Of a stretch of 64,000 nt of DNA, positions 25,995 to 34,877 are shown piece by piece. The stretch's first letter is position 1; the number at the start of each line of letters is the position of its first letter. The stretch lies in NCBI GenBank assembly GCA_030682795.1, contig JAUXNJ010000001.1, positions 1 through 64,000 on the forward strand, read 5' to 3'. A program made the translations under genes and the position numbers. The notes under the pieces are model-generated. The model was given only the letters and a program-made list of their open reading frames with translations, did no database searches and had not been told where the DNA came from. The DNA comes from Sphingobacteriaceae bacterium (lineage in GTDB: Bacteria > Bacteroidota > Bacteroidia > UBA7662).

Positions 25995-27305
25995 ATGCGT
26001 AAAATCACCCCTCTGCTCCTAGCCAGTTGTTTGTTGCTGGGCAACCTCGCCACTACTTTCGCCCAAACCAGCGTGCCATCGCCGGGGAAGCCGCAGGCCA
26101 AACCCATTTGGATTACGGGGGCTACTTTGCACTTGGGCAACGGACAAACCCTTCAGGGCATTATTGGCTTCGAAAACGGACTGATTACTTACGTAGGCAC
26201 AGGTGCCGAAATACGGCTCAATGCCGAAACCGCCACCATTATTGATGCGAGCGGCAAGCATGTATATCCGGGCTTCATTGCCTTCAACAGCATTTTAGGC
26301 TTAAACGAGATTGATGCCGTGCGGGCTACCCGCGACCAGAGCGAAACAGGCGGCCTCAACCCGAATGTACGCGCCTTGGTGGCCTACAATACCGATTCGC
26401 GCATTACCCCCACCGTGCGCAACAGTGGTACTTTATTGAGCCAGGTGAGTCCGCAAGCCGGCAACATCAGCGGCCGCTCGAGCGTGGTGCAGCACGATGC
26501 TTGGAACTGGGAGGACGCCGTGGTGCGCGCCGACGATGCCATGTACTTCAACTGGCCGTCGTTTCGGGTGTATGATGCTTGGTGGGCGCCACCGGCGGAG
26601 GAGCAGCGCAAGCAATCGGCCGACAACCTCGCCGAGCTCAAGCAGTTTATGGAAGATGCCAAAGCTTATCTGGCCCAAAAAAAACCTGCCAAAATCAACC
26701 TCAAGTTAGAGGCCATGCGGGGCGTTTTTGAAGGCAAAACCAAGGTTTTTGTGCGCGCCAACGAGGCCAAAGCCATGGTGTCGGCTGTGCAGTTTTTTGC
26801 AGCCTACCAGCTCAAGCCGGTTTTGGTAGGAGCCGAAGAAGCCGCCGATATCCTGCCCTTTTTGCAAGAAAATAAGATTGATTTGGTGCTGAGTCGCACC
26901 CAGCGCCTGCCCAACCGCAGCGGCGATGCGGTGGATGCGCCTTACCGCCTGCCTGCCCAATTGGCCGAAGCCGGCATTCGCTTTGGCTTTAGCATGGATG
27001 GGGCTTGGGAGCAGCGCAATTTGCCTTTTCAGGCGGGACAAGCCGTGGGTTACGGCTTAAGCGTGGAGCGCGCCGTGCAAGCCCTCAGCAGCGATGCCGC
27101 CGCCATTTTGGGCATCGAGCAGCGTTATGGGGAGCTTGGCGTGGGTAAATCGGCCTGTTTATTCATCAGCACCGGCGATGCTTTAGACGTACGCGGCAAC
27201 CAACTCGAAGCCGCCTTCATCGACGGTCGTGCGGTGGATTTAGGCGACAAACAAAAAGCCCTGTATAAGAAGTTTTCGGACAAGTACGGGGTGGAGCAGC
27301 CCTAA
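25995..27305 (+). CDS. Secreted amidohydrolase-fold protein lacking canonical metal ligands
   Basis: A 436-residue exported protein with a signal peptide ending near TTFAQ (residue 24). It has the composite amidohydrolase frame: a small beta-sandwich (WITGATLHLGNGQTLQGIIGFENGLITYVG), then the transition IIDASGKHVYPGFIAFNSILGLNEI and a C-terminal AVQALSSDAAAILGIEQRYGELGVGKSACLFI. In active family members the sequence after PGFI is D-x-H-x-H, whose histidines bind metal; here it is AFNSI, and I see no replacement HxH. It belongs to a Bacteroidota subfamily in which this change is usual, with conserved GGLNPNVRALVAYNTDSRITPTVRNSG (in parts) and DAWNWEDA. Such proteins often occur as tandem pairs; here there is one. 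Enzymatic activity is doubtful. Confidence 0.85.
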   Translation: MRKITPLLLASCLLLGNLATTFAQTSVPSPGKPQAKPIWITGATLHLGNGQTLQGIIGFENGLITYVGTGAEIRLNAETATIIDASGKHVYPGFIAFNSILGLNEIDAVRATRDQSETGGLNPNVRALVAYNTDSRITPTVRNSGTLLSQVSPQAGNISGRSSVVQHDAWNWEDAVVRADDAMYFNWPSFRVYDAWWAPPAEEQRKQSADNLAELKQFMEDAKAYLAQKKPAKINLKLEAMRGVFEGKTKVFVRANEAKAMVSAVQFFAAYQLKPVLVGAEEAADILPFLQENKIDLVLSRTQRLPNRSGDAVDAPYRLPAQLAEAGIRFGFSMDGAWEQRNLPFQAGQAVGYGLSVERAVQALSSDAAAILGIEQRYGELGVGKSACLFISTGDALDVRGNQLEAAFIDGRAVDLGDKQKALYKKFSDKYGVEQP

Positions 27306-27423
27306 CATCTGCGCTTGAACCTCCATTCATCTACAACCTTTCCTTAAAAGTTAGGCTAGGAGCATTTTGGACATTAGGGAACTAATCCCCCCAAAAAAAG
27401 CTTCCCTTTAAAAACAAAGAACC

Positions 27424-27747
27424 ATGGCTTTAACCTTAGCAACCGACCAAAATTTTAACCAATTATTACAAGACAACAGCTTGGTGCTGGTAAAATATTA
27501 TGCCGACTGGTGCGGCAATTGCAAACTCATTGCACCCAAAGTGCGTCGCATCTCTGAAGAAGAGCAGTATGCAGGCATCGCCTTTATAGACATCAACGCA
27601 GAAGAAAATCCCGAGGCCCGCAAAACCGCCGGGGTAGACAACCTCCCCTATTTTGCAGCCTTCAAAAATGGCGAATTGGTAGGAGGCAGCGCTGCTTCTA
27701 AAATTGAATTTGTACAAGAGCTCATCGCAAACAAATTGTTGTCATGA
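27424..27747 (+). CDS. Thioredoxin-like protein with a WCGNC active site
   Basis: A 107-residue cytoplasmic thioredoxin-fold protein. The active site YYADWCGNCKLIAP has Cys30 and Cys33, with Asn in place of the usual Pro of WCGPC. The cis-proline region is DNLPYFAAFKNG. The fold is otherwise complete and there is no signal peptide, so it is a reductase or redox partner inside the cell. Changes between the two cysteines alter redox potential in thioredoxins, so its role may differ from that of the general reductant. Its stop overlaps the next start by four bases (ATGA), a fixed pairing with DUF6952. Confidence 0.92.
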   Translation: MALTLATDQNFNQLLQDNSLVLVKYYADWCGNCKLIAPKVRRISEEEQYAGIAFIDINAEENPEARKTAGVDNLPYFAAFKNGELVGGSAASKIEFVQELIANKLLS

Positions 27748-27983
27748 AGCTGCCCGCCATCAAACTCATGGCCGAGCAGCAGGATTTAGCTGCGCTCAAA
27801 GCGGCAGAAGAAGCGCTCCTCAACGAAGAAACACCCGCCTTTGAAGTGGCTGGCGACGATGAAGGCGACCAGCTCACCAACATCCTCGGGGCCATTTGGA
27901 TCCGCGAGCAGGTGGAGGCCGGCATGGAGTTTAAAGAGGCTTTCCGGGCCTTTGCGCAGCGGGTGCGGGATAGCATCTCCTAA
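27744..27983 (+). CDS. DUF6952 family small protein
   Basis: A 79-residue acidic, helical, cytoplasmic protein. It begins MKLPAIKLMAEQQD and ends VEAGMEFKEAFRAFAQRVRDS; both ends match what I know of the DUF6952 family in Bacteroidota, which typically follows a thioredoxin gene. No cysteines are present, so it is not itself a thiol protein. The start overlaps the thioredoxin stop (ATGA). The association suggests it partners with the thioredoxin, which is inference. A terminator hairpin follows about 80 bp downstream. Confidence 0.82.
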   Translation: MKLPAIKLMAEQQDLAALKAAEEALLNEETPAFEVAGDDEGDQLTNILGAIWIREQVEAGMEFKEAFRAFAQRVRDSIS

Positions 27984-28064
27984 AATTACCGCCGCAAGAT
28001 ACTTTTGAGCAGCGGCGTGCAGCTTGTGCAACGCGCTGATGGCTGCAAAATCACTTTGCAACAC

Positions 28065-28091
28065 AAAACGAGCCCCAAAAAGGCTCGTTTT
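28065..28091. terminator. Intrinsic terminator after the thioredoxin/DUF6952 pair
   Basis: AAAACGAGCC/GGCTCGTTTT (28065-28074, 28082-28091) is a perfect 10-bp stem with a seven-base loop. The T-rich arm is followed by ACTTTTTAC on the plus strand. Confidence 0.82.
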
Positions 28092-28153
28092 ACTTTTTAC
28101 TGACAAAGGGCGGTTTTTTAGGCTGTATTTTTATCAAATACAAAATTGGCCTT

Positions 28154-30793
28154 ATGAAAAACCTTGACCTGTACCCGAAGATGCTCCTGCTGTTTGCACT
28201 CTTGCTGTTATCGCAAGAAGCTGTAACCGCCCAACGAATTGTTGAAATTCCAGGTGGCCGAAAAAGCGCCATGGCGGCGGTAAACCCCAACCTCATCTAC
28301 ATTGGCATGCAAGTTACCAATGAGGTGCTCGTATATGATGGACAGCAGCTGAGTCCCTTTCCCATCAGTATGGCAGGCAACGCCGTTTTGAGCTTGGCTT
28401 ACTATCAAAACACGTTATGGGTGGGTACCCGTGCGGGCTTGTTCCGGGCCGACAGCAATAACTTCACCATCTTTAATCGTGTAGGTGGGCAATTACCCAG
28501 CGATACCGTACATTCGATGACCATTTTTGGCAGCAATTTGATGATTGGCACAGCGGCTGGACTGGTAGTGTATACGGGCCAGCATTGGGTGCCTTACCGC
28601 CCTATCAGTAGTGCTCAGGCACAAAACAGGGTAACTTATATGAAGGTGCACGATAACAAATTATGCTTGGTAGTTGACTCACAGGCGGTTATTGTAGATG
28701 GCAACAGCTTTCAAACCATCCCCAATCCACCGGGCCACCGCATCTCGCACGCCATTCCTCACCCCGGAGGCGGCTTACTGGTAGGCAATCGCGACTCGGT
28801 TTTTTACCGCACCTTGGCAGGGCAATACCATACCCTCCCCATGGAAAGATCTTTTGAATTTGGGGTAGGCGACACGCCCGACCGCATGCTCATTGTAGGT
28901 GAAAATAGGCTCTATACTTTCCATGCTGGTAAGTTGAGTTATCGGAATATCCGAACTTTTCCCCTTGGTGCCACTGTCCTTCTAAAAGATGCACAAGGAG
29001 GCATCCACATCTTAGGCTTGCTCAATTTAGTAAGCTTAACGCAAGAAACTTTTTACGATCCTATTCCGAACTCCTGGAATTCAAAACAGCTCAACATCAA
29101 CCAAGTAAATGCCTTTTTAGACAGCAAAGGCGACTTCTTTAATACTTCTGGAGGAAGCCCGGGACAGGGTTACAACGTCCCCAAAAGCCCCTTGCCCGGC
29201 CCAAGATTGCACACCATCTTTAATAACAACTTTTGGGTTGGAGGCATTGCGCCGGGGGGGCAGCTGCATCAGTCGGGACTCACCCTCCAAAACATCCCCA
29301 ACCTGGGCAAGGTTTACCAAGCAGGCTTGCTCAACGCACAAGGCCAAACCGACAGCACCACACGCGCCCAATTTGACCGTGTTTGGGAAATCCATCGCTT
29401 CGACATTGAGGCCTATAAACAAGCCTGGCAACAAGGCAGGGTTCAAAACGGGCAATACCTGCCACCACTCGATATTCGGGAGTGGCCCGGCAATCGTCCC
29501 GGTAGCAACGAGCTGCTGGCGCCTTTCTTCGACGCCAACAACGACGGCATTTACAACTACCTGCAAGGCGATTATCCGCTTATTAAAGGCGATCAGGCCC
29601 TGTGGTGGGTATTTAACGACCAATCGGCCGAACGGCAATCTGGCCAAGCCCTTGGTGTAGAAATGCACTGCATGGCCTATTCGTATAGCTGCGAGCAAGC
29701 CACCGCAGGCGATACCATCATCAATTATACTACCTTTTATGATGTTAAAATCGTGAACCGCTCCGCAACCAGCTATGCGCAAACTTATTTGGGGTCTTAT
29801 ATGGACGGCTATTTTAGCGGGTTCCACAATCAAGCGATTTACCGTTCTGATGTAGATGGCAATGGCTTTTATTTCTTTCACAGCACGGATGTGGGTGATG
29901 GAGGCTATGGACAAAATCCGCCTGCACAGGGTTTCTATCTGCTCAAAGGTCCTTTGGCGGATCCCGGCGATGGCATAGACAACAACCGGAATGGGCAAGT
30001 AGATGAAGCTGGAGAGCGCTTTGGCATTTCCACTTTTATGGTGGCAAATCGTAACACGGAGCCTTTTGGCTGGCCTACACAAGATGCCCACTTTTATAAT
30101 TATAGCCGTGGCATTTGGAAAGATAGTTCGGCCTTGGTATTTGGAGGATTTGGTTACCCAGGCACCGTACAAAGCACCAACATACCCGCCAAATACGTAT
30201 TCCCTGGATTGAGTGACCCCAATGGTTGGGGCATTGGAGGGTCGATCAGTAATCCCGTTAGCGCGCCTTTTGACTGGTTTAATGGAAGCACCTTTATGCC
30301 CGGGAACCCCAACACACCTTCGTCAACGGGTGTTGGCATCATGGGCATCGGTCCGCTCACCTTCGCCCCCGGCCAGGCCTTGGAGCTTACGTATGCGCTC
30401 ATTTTTAGTCGGGGTAACGATTCAACGGCCCAAGGCAGCGTTGACCGCTTGCTCCAGCACGATGCCCCGCTCATTCGGCAGTGGTATGCACAAAACAACT
30501 TCCCGAGCTGTCTCGACCTCACCACTGTTGGCATCAACGAGCGCCGCATGCAAACCCTCAATGCACGCATTTATCCCAATCCCATCCAAAACCTCTGGCA
30601 GGTAGAATTGCCAGAAGCAGGCGAAGCCATGCTTGAATTGTACGATATGCAAGGCCGGCGCTTGCGGCAGCAGCAGCTCGAAGGGGCTACCACCCACCAG
30701 TTCAACAGTTCAGACCTGAGTGCAGGCACCTACCTGGTGCGCATCCTCCAAAATGGGAAGCTCAAGCAACATAAATTGGTGAAGACACAGTAA
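28154..30793 (+). CDS. Large T9SS cargo protein with N-terminal propeller and calcium-type motifs
   Basis: An 879-residue exported protein. The signal peptide ends near residue 27 (AVTAQ). Residues about 30-310 form short propeller-like blades (NPNLIYIGMQ, YQNTLWVGTRAGLFRAD, FGSNLMIGTAAGLVVY), similar to the sensor propellers of two-component regulators but with no kinase attached. A long middle region follows with two Asp/Asn-rich loops that look like calcium sites: DANNDGIYNYLQGDYP near 460 and GDGIDNNRNGQVDEAGERFG near 600. The C-terminal 80 residues are a T9SS type A sorting domain (RIYPNPIQNLWQVELP, YDMQGRRLRQQQ, GTYLVRILQ). Family members of this build occur across Bacteroidota as surface proteins without known function. 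It stands alone, between a terminator and convergent polA. Confidence 0.85.
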   Translation: MKNLDLYPKMLLLFALLLLSQEAVTAQRIVEIPGGRKSAMAAVNPNLIYIGMQVTNEVLVYDGQQLSPFPISMAGNAVLSLAYYQNTLWVGTRAGLFRADSNNFTIFNRVGGQLPSDTVHSMTIFGSNLMIGTAAGLVVYTGQHWVPYRPISSAQAQNRVTYMKVHDNKLCLVVDSQAVIVDGNSFQTIPNPPGHRISHAIPHPGGGLLVGNRDSVFYRTLAGQYHTLPMERSFEFGVGDTPDRMLIVGENRLYTFHAGKLSYRNIRTFPLGATVLLKDAQGGIHILGLLNLVSLTQETFYDPIPNSWNSKQLNINQVNAFLDSKGDFFNTSGGSPGQGYNVPKSPLPGPRLHTIFNNNFWVGGIAPGGQLHQSGLTLQNIPNLGKVYQAGLLNAQGQTDSTTRAQFDRVWEIHRFDIEAYKQAWQQGRVQNGQYLPPLDIREWPGNRPGSNELLAPFFDANNDGIYNYLQGDYPLIKGDQALWWVFNDQSAERQSGQALGVEMHCMAYSYSCEQATAGDTIINYTTFYDVKIVNRSATSYAQTYLGSYMDGYFSGFHNQAIYRSDVDGNGFYFFHSTDVGDGGYGQNPPAQGFYLLKGPLADPGDGIDNNRNGQVDEAGERFGISTFMVANRNTEPFGWPTQDAHFYNYSRGIWKDSSALVFGGFGYPGTVQSTNIPAKYVFPGLSDPNGWGIGGSISNPVSAPFDWFNGSTFMPGNPNTPSSTGVGIMGIGPLTFAPGQALELTYALIFSRGNDSTAQGSVDRLLQHDAPLIRQWYAQNNFPSCLDLTTVGINERRMQTLNARIYPNPIQNLWQVELPEAGEAMLELYDMQGRRLRQQQLEGATTHQFNSSDLSAGTYLVRILQNGKLKQHKLVKTQ

Positions 30794-30874
30794 GCCTATT
30801 TGCACTCCCTGCCTTCGCAACGAAGTTCGACCTCTTAAAGCACCATGGAAACCCCTTGTTCCTGCGGCGCTTTT

Positions 30875-33685
30875 TTAGTGCGCCTCCAGCCAATTATCCC
30901 CGGTACCCATCTCCACCAAAACCGGCACTTTCATGGGCAGCGCCTCTTTCATGCCTTTTTCAACAAGCGGCCGCAGCACATCTAGCTCGGGCAAGTAGGC
31001 GTCGAACACGAGTTCGTCGTGCACCTGCAGGGTCATTTTGGAGCGCAAGCCCGCGGCTTTCATGTTGCGGTGGATGTTGATCATGGCCAGCTTGATCATG
31101 TCGGCGGCCGTGCCTTGAATAGGGGCATTGATGGCGTTACGCTCGGCAAAACCGCGCACGGTGGCATTGGCCGAATTGATGTCGCGCATGTAGCGGCGGC
31201 GGCCCAACAGGGTTTCTACATAGCCTTTGCTGCGGGCCGTATCCACGATGTCGTGCATATACTCCCGAATTTTGGGATAGGTTTTGAAGTACTGCTCAAT
31301 GAGCTCGGCCGCTTCGCCGCGGGCAATGCCGAGGCGCTGACTCAGTCCAAAGGCCGAAATGCCGTAAATAATGCCAAAATTCACGGTTTTGGCGTTGCGG
31401 CGCAGCTCTGAAGTCACTTCCTCGAGCGGCACATTGTACACCTTGGCGGCGGTGGCGGCGTGGATGTCGTGCCCCTGCACAAAGGCCTCGAGCATGTTTT
31501 CGTCGCCGCTGATTTCGGTGATGATGCGCAGCTCAATTTGGCTGTAGTCGGCCGACAGCAAAATGTGGTTTTCGTCGCGGGGTACAAAGGCCTTGCGCAC
31601 CTCACGCCCCTGCTCGGTGCGGATGGGGATGTTTTGCAGGTTGGGATTGTTACTGCTGAGGCGACCCGTGGCGGCAACGGCCTGGTTAAACGAAGTATGC
31701 ACCCTGCCGGTGCGTGGATTGATCATGCTGGGCAGGGCATCCACATACGTAGACTTCAACTTCTGCGCCTGCCGGTAATCGAGCACCGTTTGTGCAATCG
31801 GATGTTTGAGCGCCAGCGCGCTGAGCACTTCTTCGTCGGTTTTATACTGACCAGTTTTGGTCTTTTTAGCCTTGTCGTCGAGCTTGAGGACATCAAACAG
31901 CACCTCGCCCATTTGTTTGGGCGAAGCAATGTTGAAGCTCATGCCGGCTAGGGCGTGGATTTCCTTTTCTTTGGCGGCAATTTGCTTTTCGAGTTCCTTG
32001 GAGAAGTCGGCCAGCACCTGCTCATCTATCTTCACCCCTTCGAGCTCCATATCGGCGAGCACGGGCACCAGTGGCATTTCTACCTCGTGAAACAGCTTTT
32101 CGAGCTGGTTTTGCTGGAGGATGGGCGCGAAAGTCTGCTTGAGCTGCCAAGTAATGTCGGCGTCTTCAGCAGCATAGTCGGATGCCTTTTGGATGTCGAC
32201 TTCCCGCATGGTGCCTTGGTCTTTACCCTTCTTGCCAATGAGCTCGGTAATGCTCTGGGGCTTGTAGCCAAGGTAGGTTTCGCTGAGCGCGTCCATGTTG
32301 TGGCGGGTATCGGGATCGATGAGGTAGTGCGCCAGCATGGTGTCCCACAGCTCGCCACCCAGCTGCACGCCGTACATGGCCATTACTTGGAGGTCGAATT
32401 TGAGGTTTTGGCCGATTTTGCGGATGCCTTTGGCCTCGAGGACGGGCTTGAAGAGTGCCACGATTTCGGCAGTGCGGGCTTGGTCGGCCGGCGTAGGCAC
32501 ATAATAGCCAGTGCCGGTGGCAAAGCTAAACGACATGCCTACGAGCTCGCCGGTGAGGGGATCGAGACTCGTAAACTCGGTATCGAAGCAAAATTCGCTT
32601 TGTTTTTCGAGCAGCGCAGCCAGTTCTTCCATGGCCGCTTGGGTATCTACCAGCACATAAGTAGCTTGGGTATCGGCCATGCTGCGATAAACGATGGGAG
32701 CTGCTTCGGGCTCGGCCGCGGCAGGGCTTGCTCCAGCGGCGGGCGGGGCGGCAAACATATCGAGCTGACCGCTGCTCGACTGCGGGGCAGGGGCGGCGGT
32801 GCTTCCCCCATCACCCAAAACCCTACGAAGCAAGGTACGGAACTCCAGCTCCAAAAACAGCTCGCGGATGGCGGCTTCGTTGGGGGAATCGAGGGTAAGA
32901 CCTTTGGGGTCGAAATCAATGGGCACGTCGGTAATGATGGTAGCCAGGCGCTTCGACAGCAAAGCCTGCTCGCGGAAATTGATCACGTTTTCTTTTTGCT
33001 TGCCCTTGAGTTGGTCGGCGCTATCCACCAGCTTCTCGATGCTGCCAAACTCGGCTATGAGCTTTTTGGCGGTTTTTTCGCCGATGCCGGGGATGCCGGG
33101 GATGTTGTCGACCGCATCTCCCCACAAACCAAGGATGTCGATTACCTGCTCTACCCGCTCCACTTCCCACTTGGCCAAAATTTCGGGGATGCCCAAAATT
33201 TCGATACCATTGCCCATGCGGGCGGGTTTGTAGATGAATACATTGTCTTTCACCAGCTGCCCGAAGTCTTTATCCGGCGTTACCATGTACACCTCATAAC
33301 CTTCCGCCGCAGCCTGCCAAGCCAAAGTGCCAATCACATCATCAGCCTCATAACCCGGCATTTTGATCACCGGAATGTGAAAGGCCTCAATCATTTTATC
33401 AATAAACGGAAGTGCCTTGGCCAAATCCTCAGGCATGGCCTCGCGCTGCGCTTTGTAGGCGGGATAGTCGATGTGCCGCTGCGTGGGCTCGCTCGTATCA
33501 AACACCACCCCAATGTGGGTGGGCTTTTCTTTTTCCAACAAATCGAGCAAGGCAAGGGCAAAACCAAAAACGGCCGAAGTGTTCAGGCCTTTAGAAGTAA
33601 TGCGTGGATTGCTCGCAAAAGCGAAATAGGCCCGAAAAACCAGCGCCATGCCGTCGAGCAAAAAGAGTTTGTGTGGTGCAGCCAT
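30875..33685 (-). CDS. polA: DNA polymerase I
   Basis: Pol I fills gaps and removes RNA primers in repair and lagging-strand synthesis. The 936 residues give all three domains. The 5'-3' exonuclease (FEN) occupies about 1-290, with MPGYEADDVIGTLA and GIPGIGEKTAKKLI. An Ala/Pro-rich linker of about 45 residues comes next. The 3'-5' exonuclease follows, with FDTEFTSLDP near 368 keeping the D-x-E pair, so proofreading is probably active, unlike in Taq polymerase. The polymerase has motif A SADYSQIELRI near 708, motif B RRNAKTVNFGIIYG near 763 and motif C QVHDELVFD near 888. The ATG at 33685 matches family starts (LFLLDGMALVFRAYFAF). Convergent with the T9SS gene; no strong promoter match is visible upstream. 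Confidence 0.98.
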   Translation of the reverse strand: MAAPHKLFLLDGMALVFRAYFAFASNPRITSKGLNTSAVFGFALALLDLLEKEKPTHIGVVFDTSEPTQRHIDYPAYKAQREAMPEDLAKALPFIDKMIEAFHIPVIKMPGYEADDVIGTLAWQAAAEGYEVYMVTPDKDFGQLVKDNVFIYKPARMGNGIEILGIPEILAKWEVERVEQVIDILGLWGDAVDNIPGIPGIGEKTAKKLIAEFGSIEKLVDSADQLKGKQKENVINFREQALLSKRLATIITDVPIDFDPKGLTLDSPNEAAIRELFLELEFRTLLRRVLGDGGSTAAPAPQSSSGQLDMFAAPPAAGASPAAAEPEAAPIVYRSMADTQATYVLVDTQAAMEELAALLEKQSEFCFDTEFTSLDPLTGELVGMSFSFATGTGYYVPTPADQARTAEIVALFKPVLEAKGIRKIGQNLKFDLQVMAMYGVQLGGELWDTMLAHYLIDPDTRHNMDALSETYLGYKPQSITELIGKKGKDQGTMREVDIQKASDYAAEDADITWQLKQTFAPILQQNQLEKLFHEVEMPLVPVLADMELEGVKIDEQVLADFSKELEKQIAAKEKEIHALAGMSFNIASPKQMGEVLFDVLKLDDKAKKTKTGQYKTDEEVLSALALKHPIAQTVLDYRQAQKLKSTYVDALPSMINPRTGRVHTSFNQAVAATGRLSSNNPNLQNIPIRTEQGREVRKAFVPRDENHILLSADYSQIELRIITEISGDENMLEAFVQGHDIHAATAAKVYNVPLEEVTSELRRNAKTVNFGIIYGISAFGLSQRLGIARGEAAELIEQYFKTYPKIREYMHDIVDTARSKGYVETLLGRRRYMRDINSANATVRGFAERNAINAPIQGTAADMIKLAMINIHRNMKAAGLRSKMTLQVHDELVFDAYLPELDVLRPLVEKGMKEALPMKVPVLVEMGTGDNWLEAH

Positions 33686-34033
33686 AAGAAGGCAGCAAGT
33701 TACAAATTAGGAGCTGAAAGCAGGTTGGCATTTTATGAAGTCTTTCCCAAAAAAATCAGGAAATGTTTATTGTCATTACAAAAAACTTTATACTTGTACA
33801 GAACACTGTTAAAAGCAAACCCAACAGGCTTGAAGCTTTGCTCCGCATGTATCACCCTTATGTCTGTCGAAATTCTTTTTTCTGTCAAAACAATAATATT
33901 TAAGCCGCTTTGCTTAGGGTTGCTGTATCGTGGTTCTGCAGGGTTCCAAAAAGCGCCCATATTTAACTGCATCCACGATGGCTCGGGTTTGGAATGGGGT
34001 GGTCGTGCGTACAATTGGCCATCCTTTCTATAC
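33686..34033 (+). other. 348-bp A/T-rich gap between polA and the HTH regulator
   Basis: No convincing gene is contained here. The stretch is visibly A/T-rich. It holds a candidate plus-strand promoter: TTG (33770-33772), 16 bases, then TATACTTG (33789-33796), one mismatch from TAnnTTTG. An in-frame ATG at 33860 would extend the downstream regulator by 58 residues with unremarkable sequence; I cannot rule that start out. The polA promoter must also lie at the left edge; the nearest match is TAATTTG, one base short of consensus. Confidence 0.5.
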
Positions 34034-34681
34034 ATGCAACTTGCTGACATTTATTTAGAAAGGGCGCTTTATTGGTTTGTAATCTTAAGTGCAGCTGCTT
34101 TGCTCTTGCTTCATTGGCGTAAACGGCTGCATCGATCCAACCGTCCAACTCACCAAGCCCTGCAAAAACTGCAGGAAATCCAAAACGACAACAAAGCAAG
34201 TGCATCTGACAAAGCTGAAGCTATGGACAATTTATCGGCCCAAATGCTAGCTATGGACAAACAAATATTACAATTGAAAACACAATTAGAAGCCAAAAAT
34301 AAGGCTTTTGATTATCTCATGAGTGATTTGCTTCCAAAGGCCCTGGCGGTTGAAAATTTGAAATCCGAAGCAGCACACTTATTTCAACTGGTTAAAAGCA
34401 CCCAACTCACTACCTATTTTAACAACCCCATCGCCCACGAATTACCTACTGATTTCGAGCAGAAACTGCTAGCCACACATCCCGATCTAACCGAGGAAGA
34501 GTTGCGGCTATGCGCCTTTATCTTTTTGCGACTCAATACACAACAAATTGCCAATTTAAAAGCCATCAGCACCGCGGGAGTGAACAAAGCCAGAACACGT
34601 TTAAGAAAAAAAATGCAACTCGAGGCAGAAACCGATTTATATGGTTACTTGATTCAGGCACAGGCGATGCATCCTTCCTAA
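34034..34681 (+). CDS. Membrane-anchored HTH transcriptional regulator (LuxR-like C-terminal helix-turn-helix)
   Basis: A 215-residue protein from ATG 34034 (ATG 33860 is an alternative). A single transmembrane helix lies at about 12-30 (LYWFVILSAAALLLLHW), followed by a basic stop-transfer KRLHRS. A coiled coil with heptads covers about 40-110 (ALQKLQEIQNDN to QLKTQLEAKNK). The C-terminal 70 residues form a GerE/LuxR-like HTH: FEQKLLATHPDLTEEELRLCAF, then LNTQQIANLKAISTAGVNKARTRLRKKM. Bacteroidota have many regulators with this HTH behind TPR or propeller sensor domains and a TM-coiled-coil hinge; here the sensor part is missing. It may dimerise through the coiled coil and act from the membrane. 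Target unknown. Confidence 0.75.
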   Translation: MQLADIYLERALYWFVILSAAALLLLHWRKRLHRSNRPTHQALQKLQEIQNDNKASASDKAEAMDNLSAQMLAMDKQILQLKTQLEAKNKAFDYLMSDLLPKALAVENLKSEAAHLFQLVKSTQLTTYFNNPIAHELPTDFEQKLLATHPDLTEEELRLCAFIFLRLNTQQIANLKAISTAGVNKARTRLRKKMQLEAETDLYGYLIQAQAMHPS

Positions 34682-34828
34682 AACCCTTGTAGTGGTGCCC
34701 CATCATTAAACAGCTCGCCAGACAAAAGAGGCCTCAAATGGCTAATGCTAGCTAAGTGTACCTAAAACTGACGGCCGCATCGGGATTACCATCGAGGCAA
34801 CTTGTTCTAAAGAAGCGAGGTTTTTGCA

Positions 34829-34858
34829 TTGTTTATACCCCAATTCAGCCTATATTAG
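34829..34858 (+). promoter_or_regulatory. Promoter of the esterase-subtilase pair
   Basis: TTG (34829-34831), a 19-base spacer, then TATATTAG (34851-34858), one mismatch from TAnnTTTG. The predicted start of transcription is about 12-15 bases before the ATG at 34878, which argues against the upstream in-frame TTG start at 34824. Confidence 0.5.
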
Positions 34859-34877
34859 CTGCTTACACCTTTCTATT

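Noticed and set aside
29117-30172. 351-codon minus-strand frame opposite the T9SS protein at 28-31 kb
   Set aside because: Opposite a protein with a signal peptide, calcium-type motifs and sorting domain, so the antisense frame is not a gene.
31955-33700. A long plus-strand open frame antisense to polA that runs on in frame into the HTH regulator, 908 codons in all
   Set aside because: The first part lies opposite a fully conserved polA and its translation is Leu/His/Gly-rich without any known motif, as expected from the codon bias of the real gene. Only the 3' part, outside polA, is kept as a gene.
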